Positions 8,555 through 16,182 are shown, counted from the first letter of the stretch. The stretch is DNA of 35,139 nucleotides from Loki-b32 sp048941605 (GCA_048941605.1 JBHLNL010000018.1:1-35139); one strand, 5' to 3'. Notes: generated by a model from the sequence alone, not told the origin. A program made the numbers and translations.

Positions 8555-9625
8555 TTATTTTTTTTTAATCATTTCTGAAAAAGCTTCAATCCGGGTCTTT
8601 AACTGATTAAGACTTCCAAGAGTTCCATCACTCTCAATAAATAATACGCTTAATTCTTTTTCGATTAAAAGATCCCTTAATCTCGGCACATCATATAAGT
8701 AAGTATCACAAAATTTCAAAGAATGATGAATAATTCCATTCACGTTAAATTTTTTTGAAATTTCAAATAATTTCTCTGCTCGTTCTTCTATTCTCATCAT
8801 ACGAGCGCAAGGTGTTCTATTCAAATATGCTTCACTCAGAGAATCTAAAGCTGCTTTAGTTCTATCAATATTCATATCAAAAAACTTACTTCCCGTACAT
8901 AGTTCCTCATAAACTACATCCAATCCACAATTTTCAATAAAAGAAACAAAATCAATATCATGAATTGGACTACCAGCTAAAGCGATTCTCGGCTGATTAT
9001 TACTTTTTAAATTAGGAGAATTTTCCATTTTTTTATTTACTATTTCTTGGATTCTTTTATTCCAAGTTTTAGGATCAGATTTAAAAAAATCGTGAGTAAT
9101 TTCAATAATCTTGCTCCCATTAATTAAAGGGGGATTCTTGAGTCTAAAAGAATTCATTTTATGGAATAAAGAGCGAGATTCCATGAATGTGATAATAGAA
9201 TCTTCTATAATTTCATCTGTTATGATTTGTGAAGTATATTTTTCTAGAGCAGCTTTTAGCTTTGCAAATTCCTCCTTAATATATTTGATTCCCAGCGATG
9301 AATCGCCCATAGGAATATCCAAGAGATAAATAAATTTTGAAGGGATATATTTCTTCCAAACATCATGAAGTCGTCTCATAGCATCGCAGGAATTTACAAA
9401 GATAACTCCTTCAAGAGAGTCATAACCTCCTTCTATGGCAACATCTATTGTTGATTTTACAAATTGACAATAATTTGGATGTATATATGAGTCAGCGTTT
9501 TCTATGGGACTTGAGTGACCGACTATCCGATAAGGCAAAAATCCAGCAGCATAAATGAGTTCTAATGGAGTATAACTACATACCCATCCCATTTGAGGTT
9601 TTTCAATAGTATTAGATTCTATCAA
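8555..9625 (-). CDS. 2-hydroxyacyl-CoA dehydratase / benzoyl-CoA reductase family subunit (smaller)
   Basis: 356 residues. The N-terminus GWVCSYTPLELIYAAGF (C16) is the hallmark opening of this family. Further candidate cluster ligands are C53 (HPNYCQF), C80 (NSCDAMRR) and the Cys in HHSLKFCDTY. The C-terminal IESDGTLGSLNQLKTRIEAF block is the family ending. The subunit pairs with the downstream 408-residue protein. Start is TTG at 9625 (minus) with GGAA just upstream, the only plausible start giving the complete N-terminal motif. Possible substrates include (R)-2-hydroxyacyl-CoA, phenyllactyl-CoA or benzoyl-CoA; the sequence does not decide. Confidence 0.85.
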   Translation of the reverse strand: MIESNTIEKPQMGWVCSYTPLELIYAAGFLPYRIVGHSSPIENADSYIHPNYCQFVKSTIDVAIEGGYDSLEGVIFVNSCDAMRRLHDVWKKYIPSKFIYLLDIPMGDSSLGIKYIKEEFAKLKAALEKYTSQIITDEIIEDSIITFMESRSLFHKMNSFRLKNPPLINGSKIIEITHDFFKSDPKTWNKRIQEIVNKKMENSPNLKSNNQPRIALAGSPIHDIDFVSFIENCGLDVVYEELCTGSKFFDMNIDRTKAALDSLSEAYLNRTPCARMMRIEERAEKLFEISKKFNVNGIIHHSLKFCDTYLYDVPRLRDLLIEKELSVLFIESDGTLGSLNQLKTRIEAFSEMIKKK

Positions 9626-9871
9626 ATTCCATCAGAATAAGTGACTTACTACTTAATAATTGTGTTTCAAAATCATGGATTTAATAATAATTTTTTTGAG
9701 TATAGAATTAAGTTGATATATAAATTAAAAATGTGAAATTTATATGCTGAGATTTTCTTATAAATTCTTAGAAGAGACGAATTTATAGAGTAGATTAAAA
9801 CGATTGTAATATTATCATATTTTCATACTAAAATAGGCCCTTCAATATTTTATTCGTTCCCAAAGAGACAG

Positions 9872-10591
9872 TTGGATAAAGAATTATCAGCTAGAATATA
9901 TGATGTCATGGACCAACCAAGTAAAGAAGAATTCTTGACTCAAACTTTCGAAAATTTAAAACTATTAAACTATTATTTTCAAATTTACTCAGATTGGGCT
10001 CGGGGTAGAAAAGAAATGGTGATGGTCTCAATATTAATTTATCAACAAATTTCTCCCGAAATTGAAGAGAATATTTCAGATTTATGTAAGGATTTTTCTG
10101 AGAAAATGCAGACAACTGAAGAAATTTTTACTGGTTTACACAGAAAAGATTTAAATAATTATAATGGTGATGATAAGGAACGTATCAGAAAAAACGAATT
10201 CTTAATTAAGAGTTGGCTACGGGAGTTATATTGGGAAATTTTGGAAGTTATGAGAAAAATTTCAGAAGAAGAAAAAATAACATTGCTATTAGATGATCGA
10301 TATATTTTTGAATCTTTAGAAGCAATGTCAAGAGAACTAAAGAAAATTACCGAAGAGATAAATCTAAATGAAGAGTCCCTGAAAAAAAATACTACAATTA
10401 GAAGATCCATCTCAAATTTAAGTCAAATTATTAATGATTTAAATGAAGGTTATATCGAAAAAATGACAAATATTGATATTGAGAGTGAATTTACCGGGGA
10501 AGAGGAATTAGATATTGATATTCAAAAAAGTAAAAAAGAATTTCTTCGTGTTTTAGAGGGAGAATTTAAAATAAACGATGAAAAAAATTGA
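9872..10591 (+). CDS. Uncharacterised acidic helical protein
   Basis: About 239 residues, cytoplasmic, rich in Glu, Lys, Ile and Leu, with long predicted helices and coiled-coil-like heptads in residues about 130-215. A recognisable stretch is SDWARGRKEMVMVSILIYQQ (residues about 40-60), followed by SPEIEENI. I do not recognise a named family; the style resembles lineage-specific Asgard proteins. No ATG exists in frame upstream; the start is taken as TTG at 9872, but an upstream non-ATG start is possible since the frame is open from about 9794. It is followed after 56 bases by the hexulose-phosphate synthase gene, perhaps independently transcribed. Confidence 0.6.
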   Translation: MDKELSARIYDVMDQPSKEEFLTQTFENLKLLNYYFQIYSDWARGRKEMVMVSILIYQQISPEIEENISDLCKDFSEKMQTTEEIFTGLHRKDLNNYNGDDKERIRKNEFLIKSWLRELYWEILEVMRKISEEEKITLLLDDRYIFESLEAMSRELKKITEEINLNEESLKKNTTIRRSISNLSQIINDLNEGYIEKMTNIDIESEFTGEEELDIDIQKSKKEFLRVLEGEFKINDEKN

Positions 10592-10647
10592 GAATAAAAT
10601 AATTGGAATTAAATAGAAATTTAAAAAAATAGCGATATGGAATTATA

Positions 10648-11334
10648 ATGAATCCACAGCAGAAAAAGGAATGGAAAATTCCTCGTTTACAAGTTGCTCT
10701 GGATTTTGAAGTGTTAGAAGAAGCATTAGCAATATCTAAAGAAGTGGCTCCTTTTGTAGATATTTTAGAAGCGGGAACACCTCTAATAAAGTCTGAAGGA
10801 GTTAGAGCAATTCGCGTTTTAAAAGATGCACATCCTGATAAATTAGTTTGTGCAGATTTAAAAACTGCTGATGCTGGCTACCTTGAAGTACAGATGGCAG
10901 CGAAAGCAAAAGCAGATATTGTTTCAATTTTAGCTGATGCGTACGATATTACTATTCGAGAGGCATTACATGCCGCATATGATTTTAATGTTGAAATTAT
11001 GGCAGACCTAATTGTCTCTCGTTCACCAGTAATCAGGTTAGCAGGTCTTATAGACCTTAAGTATAAAAACAAAAAATTAGATTATGCACTTGTGCACAGC
11101 GGTCTAGATCGACAGGCGTCCCGCCAAACTCCTTTATTAGAATTGGAATCAGTAGCAAGACTACGAGAACATCCAAGATTAGCAGTAGCAGGGGGAATTC
11201 GAGTAGATGACATATCTAAGCTGTTAGTATATCCACTGGATATTATTATTGTGGGTGGAGGGATAACTAAAGCGAAAAATCCAAAATTTGCTGCCCAGAA
11301 AATTCGAGCAGCTATTCATAATCATTTTAAATAA
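10648..11334 (+). CDS. hxlA: 3-hexulose-6-phosphate synthase (OMP decarboxylase superfamily)
   Basis: 228 residues, the usual size for the single-domain enzyme. The catalytic D-x-K-x-x-D signature is D70-L-K72-T-A-D75, followed by G. Further signatures are EAGTPLIK, the HSGLDRQ motif that separates hexulose-phosphate synthases from OMP decarboxylases, VAGGI and the phosphate-binding IVGGGIT. The enzyme condenses ribulose 5-phosphate with formaldehyde, and in archaea mostly runs in reverse to make ribulose 5-phosphate for nucleotide synthesis. The isomerase partner (PHI) is not fused and not adjacent. ATG start with weak upstream GGA. 3-Keto-L-gulonate-6-phosphate decarboxylase is a less likely alternative given the archaeal setting. 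Confidence 0.88.
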   Translation: MNPQQKKEWKIPRLQVALDFEVLEEALAISKEVAPFVDILEAGTPLIKSEGVRAIRVLKDAHPDKLVCADLKTADAGYLEVQMAAKAKADIVSILADAYDITIREALHAAYDFNVEIMADLIVSRSPVIRLAGLIDLKYKNKKLDYALVHSGLDRQASRQTPLLELESVARLREHPRLAVAGGIRVDDISKLLVYPLDIIIVGGGITKAKNPKFAAQKIRAAIHNHFK

Positions 11335-11505
11335 AGCAATTTTAAAAAATTTAATATTTTTCTGGGAAGTGAATGGTTAATTAAAAAAAGATTTGTATAA
11401 CTCAAATTTAAAATAGATATACATTAGAAATATTTTAGTTTTTTAATTTTTAGGTTATCAATCAAGGATCAATATAAAATTAAGAAATAGTTTGTGATCC
11501 ACTTG

Positions 11506-11664
11506 TTAATGAATAACTTTTGATGTAGATTGAAGTTTTTTCAATTTTATTTGATATTCTGTGCAAACTTTATATTCCGGAAAATTACATGAGTTTTTAT
11601 TAACTGGTAGAGCACAATTATGTGAAAAAGGACACTCAAGCAAATTATTAAGTGAATTATTCAA
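11506..11664 (-). CDS. Small four-cysteine protein (52 residues)
   Basis: A minus-strand ORF missed by ATG-based calling. From TTG at 11662-11664 it encodes 52 residues containing ECPFSHNCALP, then SCNFPEYKVC and a basic tail EYQIKLKKLQ. Spacing is C-x5-C-x8-C-x7-C, a layout suited to one metal or Fe-S site, and similar to small archaeal Cys proteins that I recall but cannot name. Support for the start: GAGGT on the minus strand seven bases before the TTG. The frame stays open upstream to about 11733 but includes a run of Phe codons from a poly-A tract. It follows the nuclease-like gene on the same strand by about 110 bases. Confidence 0.5.
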   Translation of the reverse strand: MNNSLNNLLECPFSHNCALPVNKNSCNFPEYKVCTEYQIKLKKLQSTSKVIH

Positions 11665-11777
11665 ATTCCCAACCTCTAAAATTTCTGTTACAAAAAAAAA
11701 AAATTCATTGAGTTTATACTTTTCGTCTATTTTTTATTAGAAGATTAATATTATGAGTAATAGTCAAATGTAATACT

Positions 11778-12296
11778 TTAAAATCTATCATCCAATTCTA
11801 TTCCACAATTGGTACAGTGTTTATTAGTTAAAATTTTTAAATTGAATTGAATGTATTTGGCTAATTCATCTTCTAAATGTGAGTAAATATCTTCCAGCAT
11901 AATGTCTTCAATTGAAATTAACTTTAATCTCCCTTTTCGGTACAATTCAAGTTTTTCGGCTTTTCTTTTCATATATTCTTTTCCAAAGTAACCCCAATAT
12001 TCAATATAAACGTCAAATTCTGGTAGATACCAGTCGTATTTGATTGATCTCCCTCGTATATATATAGTATTTTCATACTCGTGGCCAATTCCAAGACGAT
12101 GAAGATGATTATCTATTATTAATTCGGCTTTTGATTTTACTACGTGCCCATCAAGACATTGAAATGATGTAGCTTTTTGAAGAAAATCTTTTTCCTTACC
12201 TAGTTTTAAAATTTTAAAAATAAGCCAATAAATGAAAACTAAAATTATTACAAATACAACACCACCTAAAATGAAATATACAAGAATTTGACTCAG
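11778..12296 (-). CDS. Membrane-anchored PD-(D/E)XK nuclease-like protein with C-terminal CxxC
   Basis: Reading the minus strand, the frame is open from 12323 to 11778, far beyond its first ATG at 11972. From CTG at 12294-12296 the product has 172 residues: a hydrophobic helix (about 4-30), then a nuclease-fold-like domain with SKAELIIDNHLHRLGI (E58), YDWYLPEFDVYIEYWG (D88, E99) and K106/K110, and a C-terminal CTNCG. The E...D-x10-E pattern with YIEYWG matches the PD-(D/E)XK domain found in archaeal helicase-linked and stand-alone nucleases. AGGTGG (12303-12308) lies six bases before CTG, supporting that start; no ATG or GTG is available. The lone Cys pair may be half a zinc ribbon or join another subunit. 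Confidence 0.65.
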   Translation of the reverse strand: MSQILVYFILGGVVFVIILVFIYWLIFKILKLGKEKDFLQKATSFQCLDGHVVKSKAELIIDNHLHRLGIGHEYENTIYIRGRSIKYDWYLPEFDVYIEYWGYFGKEYMKRKAEKLELYRKGRLKLISIEDIMLEDIYSHLEDELAKYIQFNLKILTNKHCTNCGIELDDRF

Positions 12297-12521
12297 ATTT
12301 GACCACCTTTCATATATTTTAAATTAAAGGAAGTTAAGTTCCTAATTCATATAATCAAGGTATCAATTATTTAATAATTAAGAGTGAGTAGTTTACAGTA
12401 ATTTTTTATCAAGTAGAATCTATTTTTAAAATTGCAGACTAATAGACAGTTGAATCTAGTAATTATTCTATTTTTATTTAGAAATACTTTTTGATATAGA
12501 GATTGGAATAATGGATGAATA

Positions 12522-12535
12522 GAAAAGTATAAATG
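12522..12535 (+). promoter_or_regulatory. BRE/TATA-like promoter element
   Basis: GAAAAGTATAAATG has a purine-rich BRE followed by a TATA box and lies upstream of the small CxxC protein gene. A second AT-rich TATA candidate (ATTATAAATA, 12595-12604) is closer to that gene, so which one is used is unclear. Confidence 0.4.
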
Positions 12536-12569
12536 GGAGAGTATCCATAAAGTGTATGCAGTAGAAGTT

Positions 12570-12589
12570 ATATATTCGGGCGAATATAT
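12570..12589. promoter_or_regulatory. Perfect 20-base palindrome, likely operator
   Basis: ATATATTCG-GG-CGAATATAT has nine-base arms around a GG centre. The CG-containing core stands out in AT-rich DNA. It lies between two TATA candidates upstream of the 83-residue CxxC protein gene and suits binding by a dimeric regulator. The 12297-12658 interval otherwise holds no gene I can support. Confidence 0.45.
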
Positions 12590-12658
12590 TCTGTATTATA
12601 AATATATGAGACGTTTTAGATAATAAATCATTTTTCAATGAATATGGAATAAATAGAT

Positions 12659-12910
12659 ATGAAATATGTCATAGATGTAGATGAGATAAAACATATAGTC
12701 TGTTTAAAATGTGGGTGGGGGCTACCACTTGTTCCCAGAGATAAATTTCTGGAATTCGAAATTGAATTTAGGAAACAACATGAAACCCATCCATTAACAG
12801 TATTAACGACTGCCGAATTACATGATCTGGCGGAAAAACGCGCTGAATTAAGAAAATACGTTAAATCTGCTAAAAGTTGGGCTGATGTAAATAAAGATTG
12901 GTTAATTTAA
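12659..12910 (+). CDS. Small CxxC/HxxH protein, unknown
   Basis: 83 residues starting MKYVIDVDEIKHIVC. It carries C15-x2-C18 in VCLKCGWGLP and H41-x2-H44 in KQHETHPL, a spacing (CxxC-x22-HxxH) that could bind one zinc ion. The C-terminal half is helical and charged (AELHDLAEKRAEL) and ends with WADVNKDWLI. No family is recognised. It stands alone, with a palindrome and TATA elements upstream and a strong hairpin about 140 bases downstream, so it is probably a single-gene transcript. A small DNA- or RNA-binding regulator is one guess. Confidence 0.6.
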   Translation: MKYVIDVDEIKHIVCLKCGWGLPLVPRDKFLEFEIEFRKQHETHPLTVLTTAELHDLAEKRAELRKYVKSAKSWADVNKDWLI

Positions 12911-13049
12911 GACAATTTATCTAATTTTCGTATTAATATACGGCATTGAGAGTGATTAATTGGGGAAAATTATACCTATTATTTTAAAAAGAATATAAAA
13001 CTGAGTCTAATGTCATCTCATTTTTTTAGTAAAAAAATCGACATAATTT

Positions 13050-13086
13050 GGGATTCAACGTGAAATCCTTTTCATTGTTGAATTCC
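13050..13086. ncRNA. Strong hairpin element in the 12.9-13.25 kb spacer
   Basis: GGGATTCAACG-TGAAA-TCCT-TTTCA-T-TGTTGAATTCC folds into about 16 base pairs with two G-U pairs, one bulged T and a four-base loop; TTTT follows at 13087. Just upstream lies T7-AGT-A7 (13021-13037). The element could be a terminator, the end of a small RNA, or a remnant inverted repeat. The 12911-13251 spacer contains no supported gene; a TATA-like TCTATAAATG near 13162 probably serves the TPR gene. Confidence 0.4.
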
Positions 13087-13251
13087 TTTTACTATAATTT
13101 TACTAGATTAATTGTTATCAATAAGAGTTAAGATAATCGCTTAAATTCAATAATAAATAAATAATCTATAAATGCAAGTTTTAATAATTTAACAAAAGAA
13201 TTAATTTTATGAAATCAATCATAATTGTTTCTAAAAACAGAAGAAATTAAA

Positions 13252-14109
13252 ATGAAGGATCAAGATATCATGAAGATTGAGTACCCAGAGGATCCTGAAG
13301 GATGGTTTGATTTAGGAGTAAAGCTGGGGGAAAAAGGAGATTTTACTGGAGCTATTGAAGCTTTTAATAAAGGATTGAAACTTAATCCTGAGGATGTGGT
13401 TGCATGGATCAATTTGGGAATCGCACACGGTCAGACAGGAGATTCTCAGGCAGAGATAAGAGCTTACGAGAAAGCACTTGAACTTGATCCTGTAAATGTG
13501 GAAGTTTGGGTTAATCTTGGTATAGTTTTAGAAGAAACAGACAATTTTACGGATGCGATTAATGCCTATAAGAAAGCATTAGAGCTTGATTCAAATGATA
13601 CAGATATTTGGTTTGATCTTGGAGTGGCTTTTGGAAGGATGGAAGATTATAAGAATGCAATTAAAGCTTATAAAAAAGTTCTAGAGCTTAATCCCTCTGA
13701 TTCACAAGCATGGCTTAATTTAGGAGTTGTACATATACAGACAGAGGACTTTGAAGAAGCACTGAAAGCTTTTGAAAAAGCATTAGAGGTTGATCCTAAA
13801 GATGAAAAAGCATGGTACAATCTTGGATTAGCACTTGGACAAACTGGCGATATTGAGGGTGAAATTAAGTCTTATACTAAAGCTCTTGAACTAGATTCGA
13901 ATATTGGGCTCGCATGGTATAATCTCGCGGTAGCTCTTGAGAATAAGAAAGATTATAAAGGATCAATAGATGCGTATAAAAATGCGCTTGAACTTGATCC
14001 TGCTGATGATGAGACTTGGGATGATTTGAGTATAGTTCTCGAAAAAGTTGGTGATCTTGAAGGAGCAAAAAAAGCGCGGAATAAAGCAAAAAACCTAAGG
14101 AATAATTGA
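13252..14109 (+). CDS. TPR repeat protein (eight repeats)
   Basis: About 285 residues, almost entirely eight consecutive 34-residue tetratricopeptide repeats, each with the W-x-x-LG...A...Y/F-x-KALELDP consensus. The regularity and length suggest a protein-protein interaction superhelix without a catalytic domain. It is soluble, without signal peptide, and acidic overall. The start is taken at ATG 13252; an in-frame TTG at 13225 would add nine residues, and ATG 13270 is also possible. The partner is not indicated by the neighbours. Near-identical repeats suggest recent internal duplication, as is common for TPR proteins. Confidence 0.88.
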   Translation: MKDQDIMKIEYPEDPEGWFDLGVKLGEKGDFTGAIEAFNKGLKLNPEDVVAWINLGIAHGQTGDSQAEIRAYEKALELDPVNVEVWVNLGIVLEETDNFTDAINAYKKALELDSNDTDIWFDLGVAFGRMEDYKNAIKAYKKVLELNPSDSQAWLNLGVVHIQTEDFEEALKAFEKALEVDPKDEKAWYNLGLALGQTGDIEGEIKSYTKALELDSNIGLAWYNLAVALENKKDYKGSIDAYKNALELDPADDETWDDLSIVLEKVGDLEGAKKARNKAKNLRNN

Positions 14110-14205
14110 AATTTAATAAAGTTTAAAATTATTGAAGAAAATTAATTTTTATTCTAAAAATCTAAATTTTGAGAGGTAACCCGCTTCATAAATCTCTAAA
14201 CCTTA

Positions 14206-14229
14206 ACATATATGTCCATAAACTTATGG
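14206..14229 (+). promoter_or_regulatory. TATA box with adjacent palindrome upstream of the Cys-repeat gene
   Basis: ACATATAT (14206-14213) is a TATA candidate. Directly after it, CCATAA-AC-TTATGG (14216-14229) is a perfect inverted repeat with six-base arms. This position, between TATA box and expected transcription start, is where archaeal repressors usually bind. Confidence 0.4.
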
Positions 14230-14302
14230 GGGATAAATGTACCTCAATCCTTTTTATGATATTTTCTAATCATTCAATGATCCAAATCTTGGAGAAAAAA
14301 TT

Positions 14303-15202
14303 ATGAAGAAATTAAGTAAAATAGTATTAAGTGCCTTCATGTTGATGATGGTATTTTCTTTAATAAGTGCTGTCAATGGAAATGCGATTGGGCAATCTGA
14401 TCAAATCGTAGAAGTTGATGTTGATTCAATTCAAACACAACAACTAAGTAATGTTAGAACTACCTATTTATTTCGAGAAATGACCCAATTAACAATATGT
14501 GCTAATGTATATTTAGATTTAAATATCAACTGTAAAGCTTCAAGTATTAAAGAAAAAGACTTTATGCTTCAACTTGAAGGAGAGAATAATCTTCAACTGA
14601 CTATGACTTGTACTCGTGAAGAAAATCAATTAGGATTAATGGACGGCAATATTTTCAGAGTAAGAAATAGAAATATGTATAGATATCAAGAAGGATTCAT
14701 TGTTGCTATTGAATGTGTCTGTGGTTGTCAATGTCAACCTGAATGTAAGTGCGTTTGTGATTGCGAATGTGAGTGTTTAAATGAATGTCAATGTGTTTGT
14801 GATTGTGAATGTGAGTGCGATTGTGAGTGCGAATGTTTAAATGAATGTCAATGCATTTGCGATTGTGAATGTCAATGCCAAAATGAGTGCCAATGTATTT
14901 GCAATTGTGGAGATGAATGCTGTTTTAATCAAGCTAGGCTAAGAATAAGAGCAACAAATCAAAATATGTTTGGTAAATGGGCTTATTACGCTGCAAATTC
15001 TAAAGAATGGGTTACTGTACCAACCACAGTAGAGGATGGATATTTAACTGCTCAAATAGATCATTTTTCAACTTGGACAGTATTAGTACCCCTATCATTT
15101 AACCCTGATAGTACTACCTTGGTTATCGGAATTAGTGCTAGTGTTGCTGTCTTGGGGATTATTATTGGAATTTCTGTTGTATCTTTTAAAAAAAGAAAAT
15201 AA
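14303..15202 (+). CDS. Cys-x-Cys repeat surface protein, possible metal binder
   Basis: 299 residues. A signal peptide (1-28) is followed by a beta-rich domain (about 50-135), then residues 137-207 with 31 cysteines in 71 positions, nearly all in C-x-C steps separated by D/E/Q/N/V/I, with an ECLNECQC phrase repeated. The beta domain seems to resume after it (about 212-270, ending in DHFSTWTVLVP, a motif common just before the anchor of archaeal surface proteins). A C-terminal helix with KKRK tail anchors it outside the cell. Alternating Cys and acidic residues suggest metal thiolate binding or extensive disulfides. Start supported by GGAG 8 bases upstream. I know of no named family for it. 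Confidence 0.8.
   Translation: MKKLSKIVLSAFMLMMVFSLISAVNGNAIGQSDQIVEVDVDSIQTQQLSNVRTTYLFREMTQLTICANVYLDLNINCKASSIKEKDFMLQLEGENNLQLTMTCTREENQLGLMDGNIFRVRNRNMYRYQEGFIVAIECVCGCQCQPECKCVCDCECECLNECQCVCDCECECDCECECLNECQCICDCECQCQNECQCICNCGDECCFNQARLRIRATNQNMFGKWAYYAANSKEWVTVPTTVEDGYLTAQIDHFSTWTVLVPLSFNPDSTTLVIGISASVAVLGIIIGISVVSFKKRK
14711..14923 (+). repeat. Degenerate TGT/TGC-rich tandem repeat encoding Cys-x-Cys
   Basis: Six-base steps of the form GA(A/T)TG(T/C) and variants, with a larger unit of roughly 42 to 60 bases containing TTAAATGAATGTCAATG twice. Synonymous changes between copies show it has been under selection at protein level after expansion. Confidence 0.7.
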
Positions 15203-15216
15203 TTATCTTTAATTTA

Positions 15217-15232
15217 TTTTTTTTAATTTTTT
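15217..15232 (+). terminator. T-run terminator after the Cys-repeat gene
   Basis: T8 (15217-15224) and T6 (15227-15232) follow the stop by 14 bases. The next gene begins at 15236, so termination may be partial or that gene has its own internal promoter. Confidence 0.4.
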
Positions 15233-15235
15233 ATT

Positions 15236-15904
15236 ATGACAATATCAATTGAAATAATTCTGGCTTATGTAATTTTAACACCCTTTATTATAGTAAATAT
15301 CTTATTTGCTTTTGGCTTATTTTTTCAAAAAAGAACGGCCATTTTTCTTCAAAAGGCTTTAAAAATGGAAGAAAAATTTAATGACTCGAAGAATAAAATC
15401 TTAAAATATGTTATTTTTATCATTTGGATAACTGTTGGAATAATAAATGTATTTAATTTAGACAATCCAATTTCTTTAGGTGCCCTTTTAGTTTTTTTAG
15501 CATTTCGAAGTGGAACTACACTAAGTAAGCGTTTGATTTATGGAATTCATGATATAAAGATTATGAAGTTAAAATATTCGGAAAAAAAAATTTCCAAAAT
15601 TATCTCACGAGTCGTTGGAACTGGAATCATAATTGAATTATTATTTTTATTATCCTGGGGGATACTCTATAGATATCTTAGTATATCAATTAAATCAAAT
15701 TTTGGGATTGATGTAAACATCTTAGTAATAATTCTTTGGGTTTTCGGGTTTATTTTTGGAATTATTTTCTCATTGATACAAAGTAGCATCACAAAACAAT
15801 TTTTACTTAAAAATGAGGTCGGGATAATTCTATTACTCTCGGGAGAAGTTACTAAGGATAGGATCAAAAAAAAACTATTGATTCCAAAATTTTTTCGAAA
15901 ATAA
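15236..15904 (+). CDS. Multi-pass membrane protein, unknown
   Basis: 222 residues with about five hydrophobic helices (near 7-28, 58-76, 80-95, 128-147, 160-182) and a basic C-terminus IKKKLLIPKFFRK. A cytoplasmic loop of charged residues (34-54) and another (100-125) separate them. No motif of a known transporter or enzyme was seen. The ATG follows a T-run with no Shine-Dalgarno, 33 bases after the Cys-repeat gene. It may work with that surface protein, but this rests only on position. Confidence 0.65.
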   Translation: MTISIEIILAYVILTPFIIVNILFAFGLFFQKRTAIFLQKALKMEEKFNDSKNKILKYVIFIIWITVGIINVFNLDNPISLGALLVFLAFRSGTTLSKRLIYGIHDIKIMKLKYSEKKISKIISRVVGTGIIIELLFLLSWGILYRYLSISIKSNFGIDVNILVIILWVFGFIFGIIFSLIQSSITKQFLLKNEVGIILLLSGEVTKDRIKKKLLIPKFFRK

Positions 15905-16023
15905 GAACATTCTCAGGTAAATAAATATAAATTATTTTCCATTTTTTAAAATACATATAAAAGCTTATTAACATTAATTAGATGTGACAGAGGAATTTAA
16001 AGAGATTAATTAAATAGAAAAAA

Positions 16024-16182
16024 ATGATAATGACTAATTGCGAATTCTGTGAAAAATTGATCCATGGGAGTAAATGGAATAAAGAATACCTTCATATTAA
16101 TATAGCCCAGCAAGAAAAAAAGCGATTTTTCTGTTCTCGCCAATGTAAATTAGACTGGATTTTTAAAAAAAGCGAGGCATAA
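16024..16182 (+). CDS. Tiny zinc-finger protein (52 residues)
   Basis: An ATG opens 52 codons: a first pair in TNCEFCEKL (C6, C9) and a second in RFFCSRQCKLDW (C37, C41), giving C-x2-C-x27-C-x3-C. The FFCSxxC end resembles the TRASH/MYM-type or HVO-2753-like small zinc fingers of archaea. The basic, compact sequence fits a metal-dependent nucleic-acid or protein binder. It lies 66 bases ahead of the next gene on the same strand, with a TATA-like stretch between them. Confidence 0.65.
   Translation: MIMTNCEFCEKLIHGSKWNKEYLHINIAQQEKKRFFCSRQCKLDWIFKKSEA

Noticed and set aside
11601..11625. ACTGGTAGAGCAC resembling a tRNA D-arm
   Set aside because: No acceptor stem, anticodon arm or T-arm could be found around it; it is coding sequence of the small four-Cys protein on the other strand.
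11778..11972. A 64-residue minus-strand protein beginning at the internal ATG
   Set aside because: The frame continues upstream through a nuclease-like domain and a membrane helix, so this ATG is internal.
14711..14923. Short repeated units as a CRISPR array
   Set aside because: The repeats are in-frame coding steps within a secreted protein, with no spacers.
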